Shown piece after piece: positions 43,230 through 62,084 of a DNA stretch of 64,000 nucleotides. The notes under the pieces are model-generated. The model ran no database searches and was not told the DNA's origin. It was given only the letters and a program-made list of their open reading frames with translations. This DNA is from Labrus mixtus (Eukaryota > Chordata > Actinopteri > Labriformes > Labridae). Each line of letters starts with the position of its first letter. The stretch's first letter is position 1. The translations under genes and the position numbers were made by a program. The stretch is taken from NCBI RefSeq assembly GCF_963584025.1, contig NC_083627.1, positions 6,185,672-6,249,671 on the forward strand, written 5' to 3'.

Positions 43230-44961
43230 TGGACAGGTGGAGGGTTAGGGTTAGGGAGTCCTTCAGCAACATGAAGTATCTGCACATTTAAACCGGCATA
43301 GCCCCAGAATGAGAAGGGCTTCAGGAGACGCTCTCAGTGACAGTTTGTTGCATCTTTGCCATGGCAACCCTTTTCCCCTCGACTCATGTGATCTTCAGAA
43401 TGAGCTCTCTGCTGGAAGTGGGAAAGTGAAAAACACGTGGCATTGAATGGTATCAGCGATATCTAGATTAGAGCTGTTCTAAAATATGCAGACGGCCTCT
43501 CGGCGTCTCCTGCATAACACACCAATCGGGTCTCTGAGGCCAAAGTAGAAAAATGCTTTTACTGCAGAAGAATGTTAGCTCGAGACTCAGCAAAAATATT
43601 GTAACGCTGGGTGTATATGTGTTTGACTGAGGGAGGTGTCCTCTGTAGTGAAGGAGGAGGAGGAGGAAAGGGAAGGAGGACGTTTTCCCCCTGGAAGCCG
43701 GTGAGTCAGCGGGCCAGTAGCCACCCTGTTTGTTGTTTTTACTGCTGATACCTCAACCTCGGGGGTTAGCCGTCGCTTTGGCGAGGAAATAAATCTGAGC
43801 TCAGTTGAGCAAACAGACTACACCTCGCCACCTCTCCGCTCTGCCACATCTCTCTAGCCACCCCACAATGAACGACAGAAACGTGTGGTGAATTCATTTT
43901 TGAGGAAAACAAACAAACTCTGTGGCACTGACTTTATCGTTTCATGTAACAAATGCTAACTCATATTATAATGCCAGACCTACAGTAGATCTGCACTTTA
44001 CTATTACAGGGATATGTACTCGTGTGTCTGGCATTAAAAGCTCGTTAAATGTAAATGGAGGCAGTTAGACTTCCATTAAACCCCCTCAGACACTCTTCAG
44101 AGACGTAGCCTAGCTTTCCTTCAGCACACACAGCTCAGAGCATCATCACGTCTTTCAGCATGAAGCCGATGATTGCTCTCCATTAGAGTGCCGTTTGTCG
44201 GCTGCAATCACAAACAATTATATCCTGAGCTGGACTCTGATAAATAAAAGGAGGCACGCTGTGTGGTGGTTCCCGTGAGGGTGACGATTAAAGGAAGGGA
44301 ACAGACGCACGGGGGATTTAAGTTAAGCTTCACACGGGCCTTTTGGACTTTTAGGAACTTCAACACGTCCCAAACTGATCAGAGGTCAGCACTTACACTC
44401 TGTCAGTGTTGATAGAAACGCTAACCACTGCCCGTCTTTAGTTTGGCTGCTTTGCCAGTTGTGTCCACAATAAATCATTTATTTTATAATCAGTTATTGG
44501 CTGAGTATAGTTCCCAACACAAGATACCAGTTCCCACAGTCCTCCCATAGTCTGACTGGACTGAGGTTGTCGATATTTTTGATCCATTTCCAACCTGACG
44601 TTTTCAAACGATTTGATCTCTGATATTTTAGTCGTCAATGGAATTAAATAGATTTGACGCTTTACAAAAAAAACCTACAGATCCTCTGTCTCATGTAAAC
44701 CAAAAACTGCAGCGAGTGAAAGGAAGTGCACGAATAAGTTGGAACCTTCTCAGAACCAAGAACCGCTTCCAGCATATCTGTGCTACGTAGACAGCGTGCA
44801 GGAGTTTGGTGATTAAAAACAAGAAAATTACCAACAATTGGTGGGCTTTTTTTGGTGTTAACGTGGCACCAAAATAGGCATCAAGAGTTTGATTTTTAGT
44901 CGAAACATGTGGAAGTTTAAGAATCTAGTCTCATGACGGATCAGTAGGAATAAATAAAAGG

Positions 44962-45207
44962 AGGGTTCGACCGATGTGGGACTTTTGGGGCCGATACTGA
45001 TATCGATTTTGGGGATATTGTTGTTCTCCATACAGCAAAGCTCTGCTGGTGACGGAGAAGTTCTAGTGTAATAAAATGCTTTCTGACTGGTGAATAAATC
45101 TAGTAATATCGGCGCCTATCTGTGATTAAATCAGCCGATAATGAGTCACTGGATATGCTACTATCGGCTGATGTATTATTGGCTTGGCGATTAATCGGTC
45201 GGGCTCT
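44962..45207. mobile_element. hAT-like MITE with AGGGTTCGACCGAT ends
   Basis: It starts AGGGTTCGACCGATGTGGGA and ends TTAATCGGTCGGGCTCT; the ends are inverted repeats (AGAGCCCGACCGATTAATCG on the other strand) with a few mismatches. The 246-bp body has CCGATACTGATATCG and CAGCCGATAATGAGTC motifs. An imperfect 9-nt direct repeat (AAATAAAAG and AAATAGAAG) flanks it at 44952-44960 and 45208-45216. The type is common in fish genomes. Confidence 0.75.
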
Positions 45208-45924
45208 AAATAGAAGTGTGAAATGCAAACTTTAGGGAATGTAAAAAATAATGTTTCATCAAGTTAGAGATGCTAACTTAAAGTATGGATCTATTTAATT
45301 TAGTTTATAAAGTGTCAGTCTTTGATGGCTGTCATGTGTAGGTACAGTAAGAGAATGTTTTATACGACTTCAGCGACTCATTCAAACCTCCCCGAGCTCT
45401 CAGTCAGAGCGAGATATCCTCAGATTGATGAGTCTGGATGTGTGAGGCTGCAGGGTTCAGACATGTTCCTCTGTGATCTGTCAACATGACGCTGCAGGCT
45501 GTAACCTTAGAGCGCCTGTCCCGCGTCCTCTGGAGTCACAACAGGGTTTTATCTGCTGTACGTCACCGTCTAATCATGTTTTGAGGACTGTTAGCAGCAA
45601 ATAGCTCACCTGCTCTCTCTCTCCGGGGTTAAATCAAGTTTGCTTCGGTCGTTCTCTCATTTTGTCCGATATTGTCATCTCGCTCGTCTCCTCCCATGTT
45701 TGTCTGGATGCTGCAGTTAACTGAACACTTTTCTGTGAACATGTGTGTGTGTGATCTCTAACTTCTCTGTCAGCTGTGTGTGACTCACTTGTAGCAGTTT
45801 GTCAGAAAGAATAGACGCAGAAATATGAACTGTGGCGTCCTGCTGGCAGGCATCACTTGACTGAAACTGGATCGGGGGACATTGGATACAGCTTAAATCA
45901 TTCACAGGGGTGGTAGGCTGTTTG

Positions 45925-45930
<6 letters not shown>

Positions 45931-45977
<47 letters not shown>

Positions 45978-46082
45978 TCTGTGTTGCTGCTTGTGGGTAA
46001 CTGCTGCATAACAATGACAGGATGTCCAAAGCTATAGAAGCAGGGTCATTTATGGGAAAACACTGGGACCTGACTCAGAAAG

Positions 46083-46131
<49 letters not shown>
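45931..46131. repeat. (GT)n and (AC)n facing microsatellites
   Basis: (GT)n at 45931-45973 faces (AC)n at 46084-46131 across 110 nt, so a transcript could fold back here. Confidence 0.93.
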
Positions 46132-46134
<3 letters not shown>

Positions 46135-46520
46135 CTGAGTCAGTGGAAAACCAGATGGTGTCGGGCAGATTGACAGCAGCACTCACATGAACATTAGATT
46201 TACCCAAGTAGCTCCACAATAAGCTCGTCGTATTCAAAGTCTTATTCTTTTCTGCTTCTCTGCTGTGTGTGTGTGTGTTTTTTTTTTCTTCAGTAATTCT
46301 TATGAATGAAGCCAATAACATTCACACAAGCTTCGTAAGAGTTTCAAAGTTCAGAGTGTTTGATTAGACATGACAGAAGAGACACACATGAGTGAACCTT
46401 AAAGTCACTTCAGAGCTGAACATGCGTCAGGAAACTGAACAATTGGACATGTGGAAGAACAAGACGGCAAGGAAACAGATACCCAAACACTTTGACCTGC
46501 ACAAACATAGACACTGGAAG

Positions 46521-46551
<31 letters not shown>

Positions 46552-47602
46552 GATGTGTGTGTGTGTGCATGTGAAAGAACAATTACAAACACTGTTAAAA
46601 TGTACATTATTTTGTCTTTTACAGCTGAAACATATTCAGTAATTCAGTCCAGTTCAAATTAATTCTTAAATCTCAGTCTGGATAAACTCCAGAGAAAACT
46701 GAAGCGGATCCTGAAGTTCATAATCCTGCACAGGGTCCGGTTGTAGGCTGGTTCCAGGAGCCCTGAAAGTTTTTATAAAAGAAATATAACAGCCTGACCC
46801 CGTGTGAGCTAACATGTCTGAAGTCACTGAACTCGCCGAGGGTCACTAACACAGCGAAACAGACAGGAAGTGAGCGGAGCGTCAGGAAGGAGTTTGGATT
46901 TGAGTGTTTGCTGACGTCTTGCCTTTTCATGGGATACAGGAAGTGTGAGAGCGCGGCACGGGCCAGATGTGTGCCCCCTTCACATCTTCTGTGTGTTTCT
47001 GATTCTCCACACTCCGTTGATTTACAGTAAAAAAAAAAGACGGCGCCTGTGCTGTTCCCTGTACCTCACGAATCCTGTTAAAGTGAATTTGTCGCTGCTT
47101 TGAAAATGCCAACTTGATCTGAGCCGCTCTTGTTATGTTTCCTGTCTTTGTGCCGCCGCCTGAAATAAGTCACGCTGGACTAATGTGACCCCATTAGAGT
47201 TAAAATTAGACCTCGAAATGTCGAGATTAGCTGATAGGCCAAGGGTGGAAATGTGTCCTTTTGCTTCCATAACTGCTTGTTCGACGAGGGATCTCTGATC
47301 ACTGGAGGAAATAAGAGATTTAAAGATACAGAGGCGAAGAAGGAGCTAAAGATGTAGAGAGATCGTCTCAGGAAGTAACAAGACACATGAAGAATAGAAG
47401 ACAAATCCTCAGATATCTTTTATTAGAGAGTTGAAAACATGAAGATCGACACAAAGAGAGAGGAGAGGCAAACATGCGAGCCATCGTCCGGTCTCTCGCT
47501 CGGATCATTACAGCTGGATTTTTCCACGTGGCCTAGTTTTCCCTCCCAGCTCCCTCGCTCCTGCTTTCCTCTCTGCAGATTTCTGCCCGCAAGAACAACC
47601 AC

Positions 47603-47650
47603 CTCCTCCTCCTCCTCCTCCTCCTCCTCCTCCTCATCCTCCTCATCCTC
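47603..47650. repeat. (CTC)n trinucleotide run
   Basis: About fifteen CTC/CAT units (CCTCCTCCTCCTCC with two ATCCT interruptions). Intronic. Confidence 0.93.
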
Positions 47651-48325
47651 CTTTTCTTTCTCTCACATAACCCCTCTGCATTTCTCAGATCACGCCCCTT
47701 GTCATACTTGTGTCTGTGTTATTCGTCTGCAGATGTTTTGCTGTCTCTGCAGACCTGAAGCTTCATCGTGCTGTTCACTATTGTGTGAAAAACTGCTTTA
47801 TAATACTCATGTTTGAGATGTTCCCAGAGTCTGAAATGGCCAATACTAGATGTACTCTTACTTGCAGATCACCAGTTAAATTGCTGTGGTAAAATAACCT
47901 TTATCTATGACCATCGGCTTTTGTAATAAAGGATCTCATTGTAGCTCACTTCTTCCCTCTAAAAGCTGATTCACTCCCTTCTCTCTCTCTCTGCGTTCTT
48001 TGCCATGGCCCACTTTCCCCTTTTCTATTGATTTATACTCTATTGCCTTCTCTCGTCTGGATTCCCCTCACATTCTCACTTGCTTATTTCATTATCTCTT
48101 AATTCTCCCTCTCTCTCTCTCTCGCTCTCTTGCTCTGCCTCGTCCCTCCTCCTCCACCTCACATCCCGTCTCTCCCTGGCTGCTTCCTGTTTAGTCACGT
48201 TCTCCAGCAGCACCTGACTGTGTCGGCAGGAAAACCAAACGCTGTCAGAGAGCTGCGCGGCAGGGAACACCAAATGCTGACTTGAGCTTTAACACCTGCA
48301 CCGACGCACATAGTAGAAGAGGGAG

Positions 48326-48490
<165 letters not shown>

Positions 48491-48723
48491 GGGAGCCTTC
48501 AGGGAAATCAAACGCTCCCAGAGCTCGGGGCATCTCCTCCCTACTGGGACAAAGTGCTTATTCATATTTAATGCATTTATAATAAGAGGAGTGTGTTGAA
48601 CTCTGGGATAATGGAGATGAAGTGAAACAATTTCATCTACATTTGTAAAACTTTTAAGAATGTTAAGAAATATGACCAAAAAGGAAATTAAACCCCATGA
48701 TTCAAAATATCATCAACAGTCGT

Positions 48724-49174
48724 TTAAAGTCTTTATATGTGATTTTTCACACTTAAATGTAATATATATCAAGTATCTCCTCTGAAAATAACTCTGTGAG
48801 TCATGACTGTCTACAATGGGTGTAACACCCGAGTCCCACTGTCTGTGATGTTTTCAGAGTTTTCCGAGTCCTATCTTCAGTTTGTTTACATCGCCCGGAC
48901 GGCCGGCTGACTCCTCCCCTTGCGTATAAAAGTTGTTTAATTGAGGGACTAGAGAAAAGAAGAATAACATACTGTACTCACTGCTTAACTGTGTTTCTAG
49001 ATCACGCTCATTTCGGGTAAATTTACATGCAGTGTGAAGATACGAGCATAATAAAGATCGCTAGCATTAGCACGCTAACACAACAATGCACCGCGAGTTG
49101 TTTTGGTTTCATGCTGGTGCTCAAGGGCGACATCTGCTGGATCGAAAAAAAAAATCGCACATAAAAGCCTTTAA
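48724..49174. mobile_element. Non-autonomous DNA element (MITE-like), copy 2
   Basis: Near-identical to 2467-2909 in the same orientation. It starts TTAAAGTCTTTATATGTGAT and ends AATCGCACATAAAAGCCTTTAA. Differences include a short A insertion near the right end and scattered substitutions (GTCGGGACGG becomes GCCCGGACGG). Both copies share ATGGGTGTAACACCCGAGTC and CAAGGGCGACATCTGCTGGA. Right terminus is slightly more diverged than in copy 1. Confidence 0.8.
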
Positions 49175-50801
49175 TGGTTTCCTATCGTTGTTGCTAAGAT
49201 TATGAAATAGCATATTCTGTATCGAGGGAAATATGCTGATGCTCATTTTAACAGCACCACAGATCTTAACAGTGAGTGTCTGTGAAAAAAGTAAACACAC
49301 GTATAACCCGGCTTTAGCTATTCGCTGTATCAGCTTCTCGCTCTATTAAAACCAGCTCTCTCCGTCTCTCCTGCATTCCCCACATTTTATCTTCATAATG
49401 CAGTAAATCTGTCACAGTGACGTCTTTCCTCCCCCCCCCCCGTGTTACACCCCTCTAACTGTTCACCGCAGCTCTCCTCTCTTCAGCCAGCGGGGCTCTT
49501 ACATAACCAGCACCCAGCTGATTTTTAGTAAAATAATCAATGAGCTGCATTGTGTGTGTGTGTGCGTGTGGGTCACAGGAATAAAAAATGGAGCTGAATG
49601 GCGGAGCGGGCTGCAGCCAGGCAGCGAGTGTGAGATATTTGCTCCAGTGTATAAATGTGGCTCTCTCCTCTGTCAGCAGCACACAGGGCCTGTATTCATG
49701 ACAGACTGTAACAGTGGAGGCTGTGTGGTCGACCCACATCTTTTCAAAGTTCTCTCCAGTGTAGCGTGGCGGTTGTCAGAGCTCCCAGAGTTCTGCTCTG
49801 ATACTGCAGAGGGCTGTTTGTCCCGGCTCTGCTGGTGCATCCTGGATGTTTAACGTAATCACAGAGAAAATGTGGGCGGGGAGGAAGCGCTGGCTTGTCT
49901 GTCTGTTGGTGTGTTACTGTTGGCATTCATCTGAGGAGGGGGAGAAATAGGTCAAGAATACGAGTAGATGCTGCCATGCATGATATCAGTGAGTATGTGA
50001 GCACGCTCTGCAGGGTCTCTGAGAGCTGTGCCATGACTTGAATCAATAAGAAGGCTCCACATGAGGAAAACACTGCTGCTGCTCTGACCTCTGTGACACA
50101 AAAACACACAAATACACACAAATATACACAGTCACTAGGGCTGGGGATTGTTTGAAAAATGAAGCAACAAGCACAGATACTTCATTCCATTTATAGTTTG
50201 AATGGAAATAATAATTTGCTTGAAATGCGAAACTAAATCCATGTTGGATTTCTCCACAACACAGACTGAGTGAAATGGAAATGAAGCTTCTGTGGTAACC
50301 AGGAAGTCTCTTGATGTTGGAACTTTCTAATTTTAATGGGGAAGACACAGACAGCTTCCAATACTGAAAATGCATTTCCTCTCAGGAGCAGGAGAGTAGC
50401 TCTGTGTTCTCAACAACATGAGCATGTCGTCTGAATGTGGCACAGAAAGCAGGCGAAGTGAAGATGCCTGCTTTCTGTTGCCTCTAACCCGCTCTGTGTG
50501 AAATGTCAATGCAGCCAATTGCGTCACATTGGAAGTGATCAAAGAGAGGGTGGGCATCGCTTTAACCAGCTTAGACGGGGGCTGTGGGTGTCCCACTTCT
50601 TACCAGATGTTTTCTGTTTACCCGGAGGCTGAAAAAAGAGATTCAGCAGAGTGTCAGAGTGGAAGCTTTCTTGGGACGACGTGGTATTCCCCCCCCCCCC
50701 ATTAACCGAGTTTTCAAAATTTAGCCCGCTCATTTTGAACGGCATGCTGACAATTAGACTTCTTCTTCACATCTCTGCTGCAGAGTATTTTCTGCTGCTG
50801 G

Positions 50802-50842
<41 letters not shown>

Positions 50843-51006
50843 CGAGCGTGCGTGAGTGTGAGGGGTGTAAAATGCAGTGGAGCTGTCGAGATGGAGTAAG
50901 ATAGGGGAGAGGGACGGTTAATGAATTAATCATGGACGCTGCTGCAAGAGCAATATAGGAGACAGTGGTTTGTCTGCAGAGAGCATCGATTGCACACTGC
51001 TGGAAT

Positions 51007-51066
<60 letters not shown>

Positions 51067-52650
51067 CTATAGGGCATCGTCTGTCAGAAGGTTATGCTGC
51101 ACCCTCTCCTTTTCTCCCTCTGTAATCCTAAGCTTGCTCGCCCATTTTTCATTCCCCGTCTTCACAGTGAGAATGAGTTTTAGCCTTTTGAGAAATTCTT
51201 AAAAGATTCTTTGGGGAAGAAGAACTCATATTATTTTCTGTCTCATTGGCCTTCACTGTAAGGGGTGGGGGGGGGGGCTGATTCATTTATTTTCCTCCTC
51301 TGCATCTCTTTATTATCTCTCCATGCCTCTGCTTGTTCATTTCAGTTCATTTCCCCTCGCCTTTATTTGTTTTAGTCTCCCGCTCTCCCCTTTTCTCGTC
51401 TTTATTCTCGCCCTGTTCAGGTGAATCCATACCTCCTCGTTCTCATCTGGTCTCTCCATCAACCCTGTCAGTCATGTAGATGTTATTCAATCAGGCTCTC
51501 TCCTGACGAGATGGAAGGCGGCGGGATGGGATGCAGTGAAGAGGTGAGAGGGATATGAATCACGCCGCCTGCGAAGCTTTGAGTTTTCTTTATGTCCACG
51601 TCACACCCCTCCACAGTGCTGGTAACCTGATGCCTTCATCTCTGCAGGTTAAATCAGAGGCATGCACTGACACTTTATAAAAATGTCAACTGAATGAAAA
51701 ATCCTGACAGAGAAGAAAGAAAAAGACGAGAAGAATGTTGCACAGATGGCAAAGAGTGCGACGCATTTTAAAGCTCTTTTTCTGAGAGGTGGTTCAGCCT
51801 GTTGCAACCTGGGGCGGCTGATGCTGGAATTATGACTTTTCTTGAGTTGTGCTGAGTCATCAATATATTAAAACAGTTTGAACAAATCTTTTCAGTAAGA
51901 AAAAGCAGAGGATGGGTTGACTTCCGGGAATGTAATTGAGGAAAGAGGACGTGCGAGAGAAAGGGCGCCCAGTCCACTTTTTGTCCACTCAGATTTTTCC
52001 GCACAGTCGCCTCAGACAGATTTAATGTAAAGATTCTCCAGAGTGGGAAACAAGTGACCAACGCTCTAACTCCAGCTACACGCGCGGCAGGACAGCCAGC
52101 CTCGTCTGCTGCCAACGACAAAACCTTTACAACACTAAAAAAAAAAAACTGTAACCGCTGCGCTCATCTTTATCAGCTCGGTGCAGACTTCTTAAAGCAG
52201 AGGACCTCGCTTCGGGAAGATCAGCTTCCTGACCCTGAAAGCAGAGTGAGAGAGGCTAATCACCGATCGCTGCAGCAGAGAGAATTGACCGATATTTTTA
52301 TTTTTTAACTTTACAGATTAGCGTTGATTGTACAGAGCCTCTACTTCAAACAGCCACCACATGGCTCCCGTTATGTGTGCTTAATTAACCATTTAAGTAC
52401 CCAGGCGTAAAGAGGAGAGGGGGTACATGTGTAGCATACACTCAAGCCCCTTTAATAACTGTGTGAAACTGTCAGCGCCGTCTGATTGGACGTGTGTTCC
52501 ACCTTTAAATCCCGTCAGATGAAAGGATGTGCTGAGTGGCCGTGAGTGTCGACCCCGGCTTGTGACTGTGACGAGGCAGGGCGACTTTTAATCTGCTCCA
52601 ATTCCTTCAGCCTGTGACTCTCAGCTGACTGCACACTCGCTGTGGGACAC
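49175..52650 (+). other. macf1: macf1 intron interval
   Basis: Intronic, no exon recognised. AGGGCTGGGGATTG at 50137-50150 is a single hAT-like MITE terminus without a matching partner. (GT)n at 50810-50840 faces (AC)n at 51010-51063. Poly(C) runs lie at 49431-49441 and 50690-50700. Confidence 0.65.
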
Positions 52651-52654
52651 TAGG

Positions 52655-52696
<42 letters not shown>

Positions 52697-53041
52697 GAGC
52701 GGGGCCACCTAGCAGGTACACAAACACAGAGGAGACGGCGAGGAGGATGCAGGTGTGTGATGAAAACACATGTTTACACGCACACCTGCATGGCTCCACA
52801 AAAGGTTTCTTAACTAGTTAAAACTGTCATTAACATAATTAACATTTAACTTCTGAGGAGTCACAAAAAAAATAACAATGAAGAAAAAGCTTCAAAAAAT
52901 TGCAGCAAACTATTTTTTCTTGGATTGCCTATTTAAATTATTATCTGTCTGCTTTAGAGTGTCCATGTCAACATGGCATCCCCCGGTGTTACTGCTGACA
53001 CTCCTTACTCCGTAAGCCTTGTGGGTTATTGTTGTTTGTTT

Positions 53042-53136
<95 letters not shown>

Positions 53137-53145
53137 CGTGCGTGC
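52651..53145. repeat. (AC)n and (GT)n microsatellites
   Basis: (AC)n at 52652-52694 and a long (GT)n at 53046-53134 (about 44 units). Between them only AT-rich intronic sequence. Confidence 0.93.
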
Positions 53146-57637
<4,492 letters not shown>

Positions 57638-58104
57638 GTCGATGGATGGATGGATGGATGGATGGATGGAGTCAGAGAGGGATGATGGCGACCAGCACTT
57701 AGAGGTGTGAAGAGGATGCAGAGGAGGGGGAGGGGTAGACACATGGATCAGACATTTAGATTATTCAGTAAATAGAAACATTAATAAACAAACCTTCCAC
57801 TATACTTCATGTTTAATAATAAGACAATCTACATTATTTTATTGATGGATAGTATCTCACATTACGGAAGCTTTAAAATAACTTCAGACCTTCAGATAGA
57901 TTTTTAACTAAAAGCTTCTGCAAGCTAAAGAAAGGAGGCTCCAAAACGTTGCCTTCAGGAGTTTCTGTGACATTTCTGGAAATTACAAAGAAGAAATGAG
58001 CGGGGGTCTAGAACTTGTATTTTTGTTGCTGTTGTATTGGAACGGTTATCAATATCGTTTACATTTTTACTAGTACTGTACCCATGTTTAAATTCTGGTG
58101 TCAT

Positions 58105-61068
58105 GGCTGGATGGATGGATGGATGGATAGATGGATGGCTGGATGGATGGATGATGGATTGATGGATAGATGGATGGATTGATATATAGATGGCTAGATG
58201 GATGGATGGATGGATGGATTGATATATGGATGGATGGATGGATGGATGGATGAATGGAGGATGGATGAATGGATTGATTGATGGATGATTGATATATGGA
58301 TGGATGGATAGATGGATGGATGGATTGATTGATATATGGATCGATGGATTGATATATGGATGGATGGATGGATTGATATATGGATGGATGGATGGATGGA
58401 TTGATATATGGATGGATGGATGGATTGATATATGGATGGATGGATGGATTGATATATGGATGGATGGATGGATGGATGGATAGATGGATGGATGGATTGA
58501 TTGATATATGGATGGATGGATTGATATATGGATGGATGGATGGATGGATTGATATATGGATGGATGCATGGATTGATATATGGATGGATGGATGGATGGA
58601 TAGATGGATGGATGGATGGATAGATTGATTTATGGATGGATGGATAGATGGATTGATATATGGATAGATGGATTGTTATATGGATGGATGGATGGATTGA
58701 TATATGGATGGATGGATGGATTGATATATGGATCGATAGATGGATGGATTGATATATGGATGATGGATAGATGGATTGATATATGGATGGATAGATGGAT
58801 TGATATATGGATGGATGGATTGATATATGGATGGATAGATGGATTGATATATGGATGGATGGATTGATATATGGATAGATGGATTGATATATGGATGGAT
58901 GGATTGATATATGGATGGATAGATGGATTGATATATGGATGGATGGATTGATATATGGATAGATGGATTGATATATGGATGATGGATAGATGGATTGATT
59001 GATATATGGATCGATAGATGGATTGATTGATATATGGATGGATGGATGGATGGATTGATTGATATATGGATGGATGGATTGATATATGGATGGATGGATG
59101 GATTGATATATGGATGGATGGATTGATATATGGATGGATGGATGGATTGATATATGGATGGATGGATGGATTGATATATGGATCGATAGATGGATTGATT
59201 GATATATGGATGATGGATAGATGGATTGATTGATATATGGATGGATGGATGGATTGATTGATATATGGATGGATGGATTGATATATGGATGGATGGATGG
59301 ATTGATATATGGATGGATGGATGGATTGATATATGGATGGATGGATGGATTGATGGATGGATGGATGGATAGATTGATGGATGGATGGATGAATGGATAG
59401 ATAGATGGATGGATCGATAGATGTATGGATGGATGGATGGATCGATAGATGGATGTATGTATGTATGGATGGATGTATATGTATGGATGGATCGATGGAT
59501 GTATGGATGGATGTATATGTATGGATGTATGGATGGATGGATGAATGGATGGATGGATCGATGGATGGATGGATAGATCGATAGATGGATGAATGGATGG
59601 ATGGATCGATGGATGGATGGATGGATTGATATATGGATGGATGGATGGATGGATGGATGAATGGAGGATGGATGAATGGATTGATTGATGGATGATTGAT
59701 ATATGGATGGATGGATAGATGGATGGATGGATTGATTGATATATGGATCGATGGATTGATATATGGATGGATGGATGGATTGATATATGGATGGATGGAT
59801 GGATGGATAGATGGATGGATGGATTGATATATGGATGGATGGATGGATTGATATATGGATGGATGGATGGATTGATATATGGATGGATGGATGGATGGAT
59901 GGATAGATGGATGGATGGATTGATTGATATATGGATGGATGGATTGATATATGGATGGATGGATGGATGGATTGATATATGGATGGATGCATGGATTGAT
60001 ATATGGATGGATGGATGGATGGATAGATGGATGGATAGATTGATTTATGGATGGATGGATAGATGGATTGATATATGGATAGATGGATTGTTATATGGAT
60101 GGATGGATGGATTGATATATGGATGGATGGATGGATGGATGGATTGATATATGGATCGATAGATGGATGGATTGATATATGGATGATGGATAGATGGATT
60201 GATATATGGATGGATAGATGGATTGATATATGGATGGATGGATTGATATATGGATGGATAGATGGATTGATATATGGATGGATGGATTGATATATGGATG
60301 GATAGATGGATTGATATATGGATAGATGGATTGTTATATGGATGGATGGATGGATTGATATATGGATCGATAGATGGATGGATTGATATATGGATGATGG
60401 ATAGATGGATTGATTGATATATGGATGGATGGATGGATTGATTGATATATGGATGGATGGATTGATATATGGATGGATGGATGGATTGATATATGGATGG
60501 ATGGATTGATATATGGATGGATGGATGGATTGATATATGGATGGATGGATGGATTGATATATGGATCGATAGATGGATTGATTGATATATGGATGATGGA
60601 TAGATGGATTGATTGATATATGGATGGATGGATGGATTGATTGATATATGGATGGATGGATTGATATATGGATGGATGGATGGATTGATATATGGATGGA
60701 TGGATGGATTGATATATGGATGGATGGATGGATTGATGGATGGATGGATGGATAGATTGATGGATGGATGGATGAATGGATAGATAGATGGATGGATCGA
60801 TAGATGTATGGATGGATGGATGGATCGATAGATGGATGTATGTATGTATGGATGGATGTATATGTATGGATGGATCGATGGATGTATGGATGGATGTATA
60901 TGTATGGATGTATGGATGGATGGATGAATGGATGGATGGATCGATGGATGGATGGATAGATCGATAGATGGATGAATGGATGGATGGATCGATGGATGTA
61001 TGGATGGATGTATATGTATGGATGAATGGATGGATGGATCGATGGATGGATGGATGGTTGGATGGATA
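58105..61068. repeat. GGAT-type satellite of about 3 kb with higher-order duplication
   Basis: Built of GGAT, GGATT, GATA and TATATGGAT variants, mostly in units like TGGATTGATATATGGATGGA. A small GGAT run at 57638-57669 precedes it. Landmarks recur about 1.4 kb apart: GCATGG at 58566 and 59989, GATTGTTATA at 58671 and 60086, and ATGTATGGAT at 59421 and 60804. A block of about 1.4 kb was therefore duplicated inside the array. Stop codons are almost absent, giving long Met-Asp-Gly-Trp-Ile and Ser-Ile-His-Pro frames (up to 438 codons), which are artefacts. Confidence 0.95.
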
Positions 61069-61130
61069 CTTCATTGATCCTGAATGAAATTCAAAGCATT
61101 CAGTAGCAGCTTAGAAAAACACACAAAAAA
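61065..61130 (-). mobile_element. LINE 3'-end fragment (inverted) at the satellite border
   Basis: GATGGATACTTCATTGATCC then TGAATGAAATTCAAAG is an inverted LINE 3' end. In such elements the tail is often a short GGAT/ATCC repeat, so the 3-kb satellite probably grew from the tail of this element. Confidence 0.5.
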
Positions 61131-62040
61131 AGACACATTTGTGACATCTCTCCGCTGTCCCCTCTCCTGTATGTTCTCCTGTTTATATAAACCCAGACGG
61201 CGGTTTAAAAGAACCCCTACATAGATCAAAATTAAACCCATACAATTAAAAATTAGACCTGTACCAAGAACCCGTGCAGGAATAAGAATAGAGACCTACA
61301 GTATGTTCTAAAGGCTGCAGAGGAAGCAACTCAAACATGTTGAAAAGTGTCAAGGCAATAACACTGTTATGACAGATGCTACCAATTATCTCCACTACAG
61401 TATCATTTCCTGTTTACGCGGATTACACTTTAATGTCTCGTTGACTTTATTACATTTTGAAACTTAAAAAGTACCCGGGGATGGCGCTCCAAATGAGATC
61501 AGTCGTGGTGGAGCATGCTGCCGCTCTGACAGTTGACTCTATTCAGCACATTGTTGGCTGCAGACGCGTCCAGCTATTTGTGTGACCTTGTAAGACATTA
61601 AGGTGAGCGAGTCGAGACTGGCTGCTGCTGCTGCTCGGCAAAGAAGAAAAAAAAGAAAGAAAAAAAACCCACATTTGTTAAGCCGGATTAGTGCTGCAGA
61701 CAAGACACAAGCAAATGTTTGGTTGGCTGGAAGACGTCGCCTCAGGTGACGGAAAAATATGGAGGAAAAGGAAACAGAAGGAATACTGATCTTAAGATGA
61801 ACGAATTGTAAACCGAGCCATCATGATTACTAAAGAAGTGCAACTGGTTCTGTTAAGTATCGAACATGAGAGAAATCATCGGACGCAATTCGACTGAGAG
61901 AGAAAACGTTATGTCCTCGTTGAACTTGTAAAACAGGATGAGGGGACGGCGTTAAGAGCTCCCATTGTTGGTGAATTACACCCCGAGGAGACAACTGCTA
62001 TCACCAGTGTGCTTTACATTATGGCTGAAGGCTGCTCTGT

Positions 62041-62084
<44 letters not shown>

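Noticed and set aside
43240..43260. Interstitial telomere repeat (GGGTTAGGGTTAGGG); a similar string at 14943-14954
   Set aside because: Only about two units, so chance occurrence is likely.
50134..50380. hAT-like MITE beginning AGGGCTGGGGATTG
   Set aside because: Only one terminus is visible and no right end was found, so it is mentioned only as a fragment within the intron entry.
58676..59992. 438-codon frame of Ser-Ile-His-Pro repeats, and Met-Asp-Gly-Trp-Ile frames on the + strand
   Set aside because: The GGAT satellite lacks stop codons in several frames. The repeat variants follow DNA units rather than codon-level constraint.
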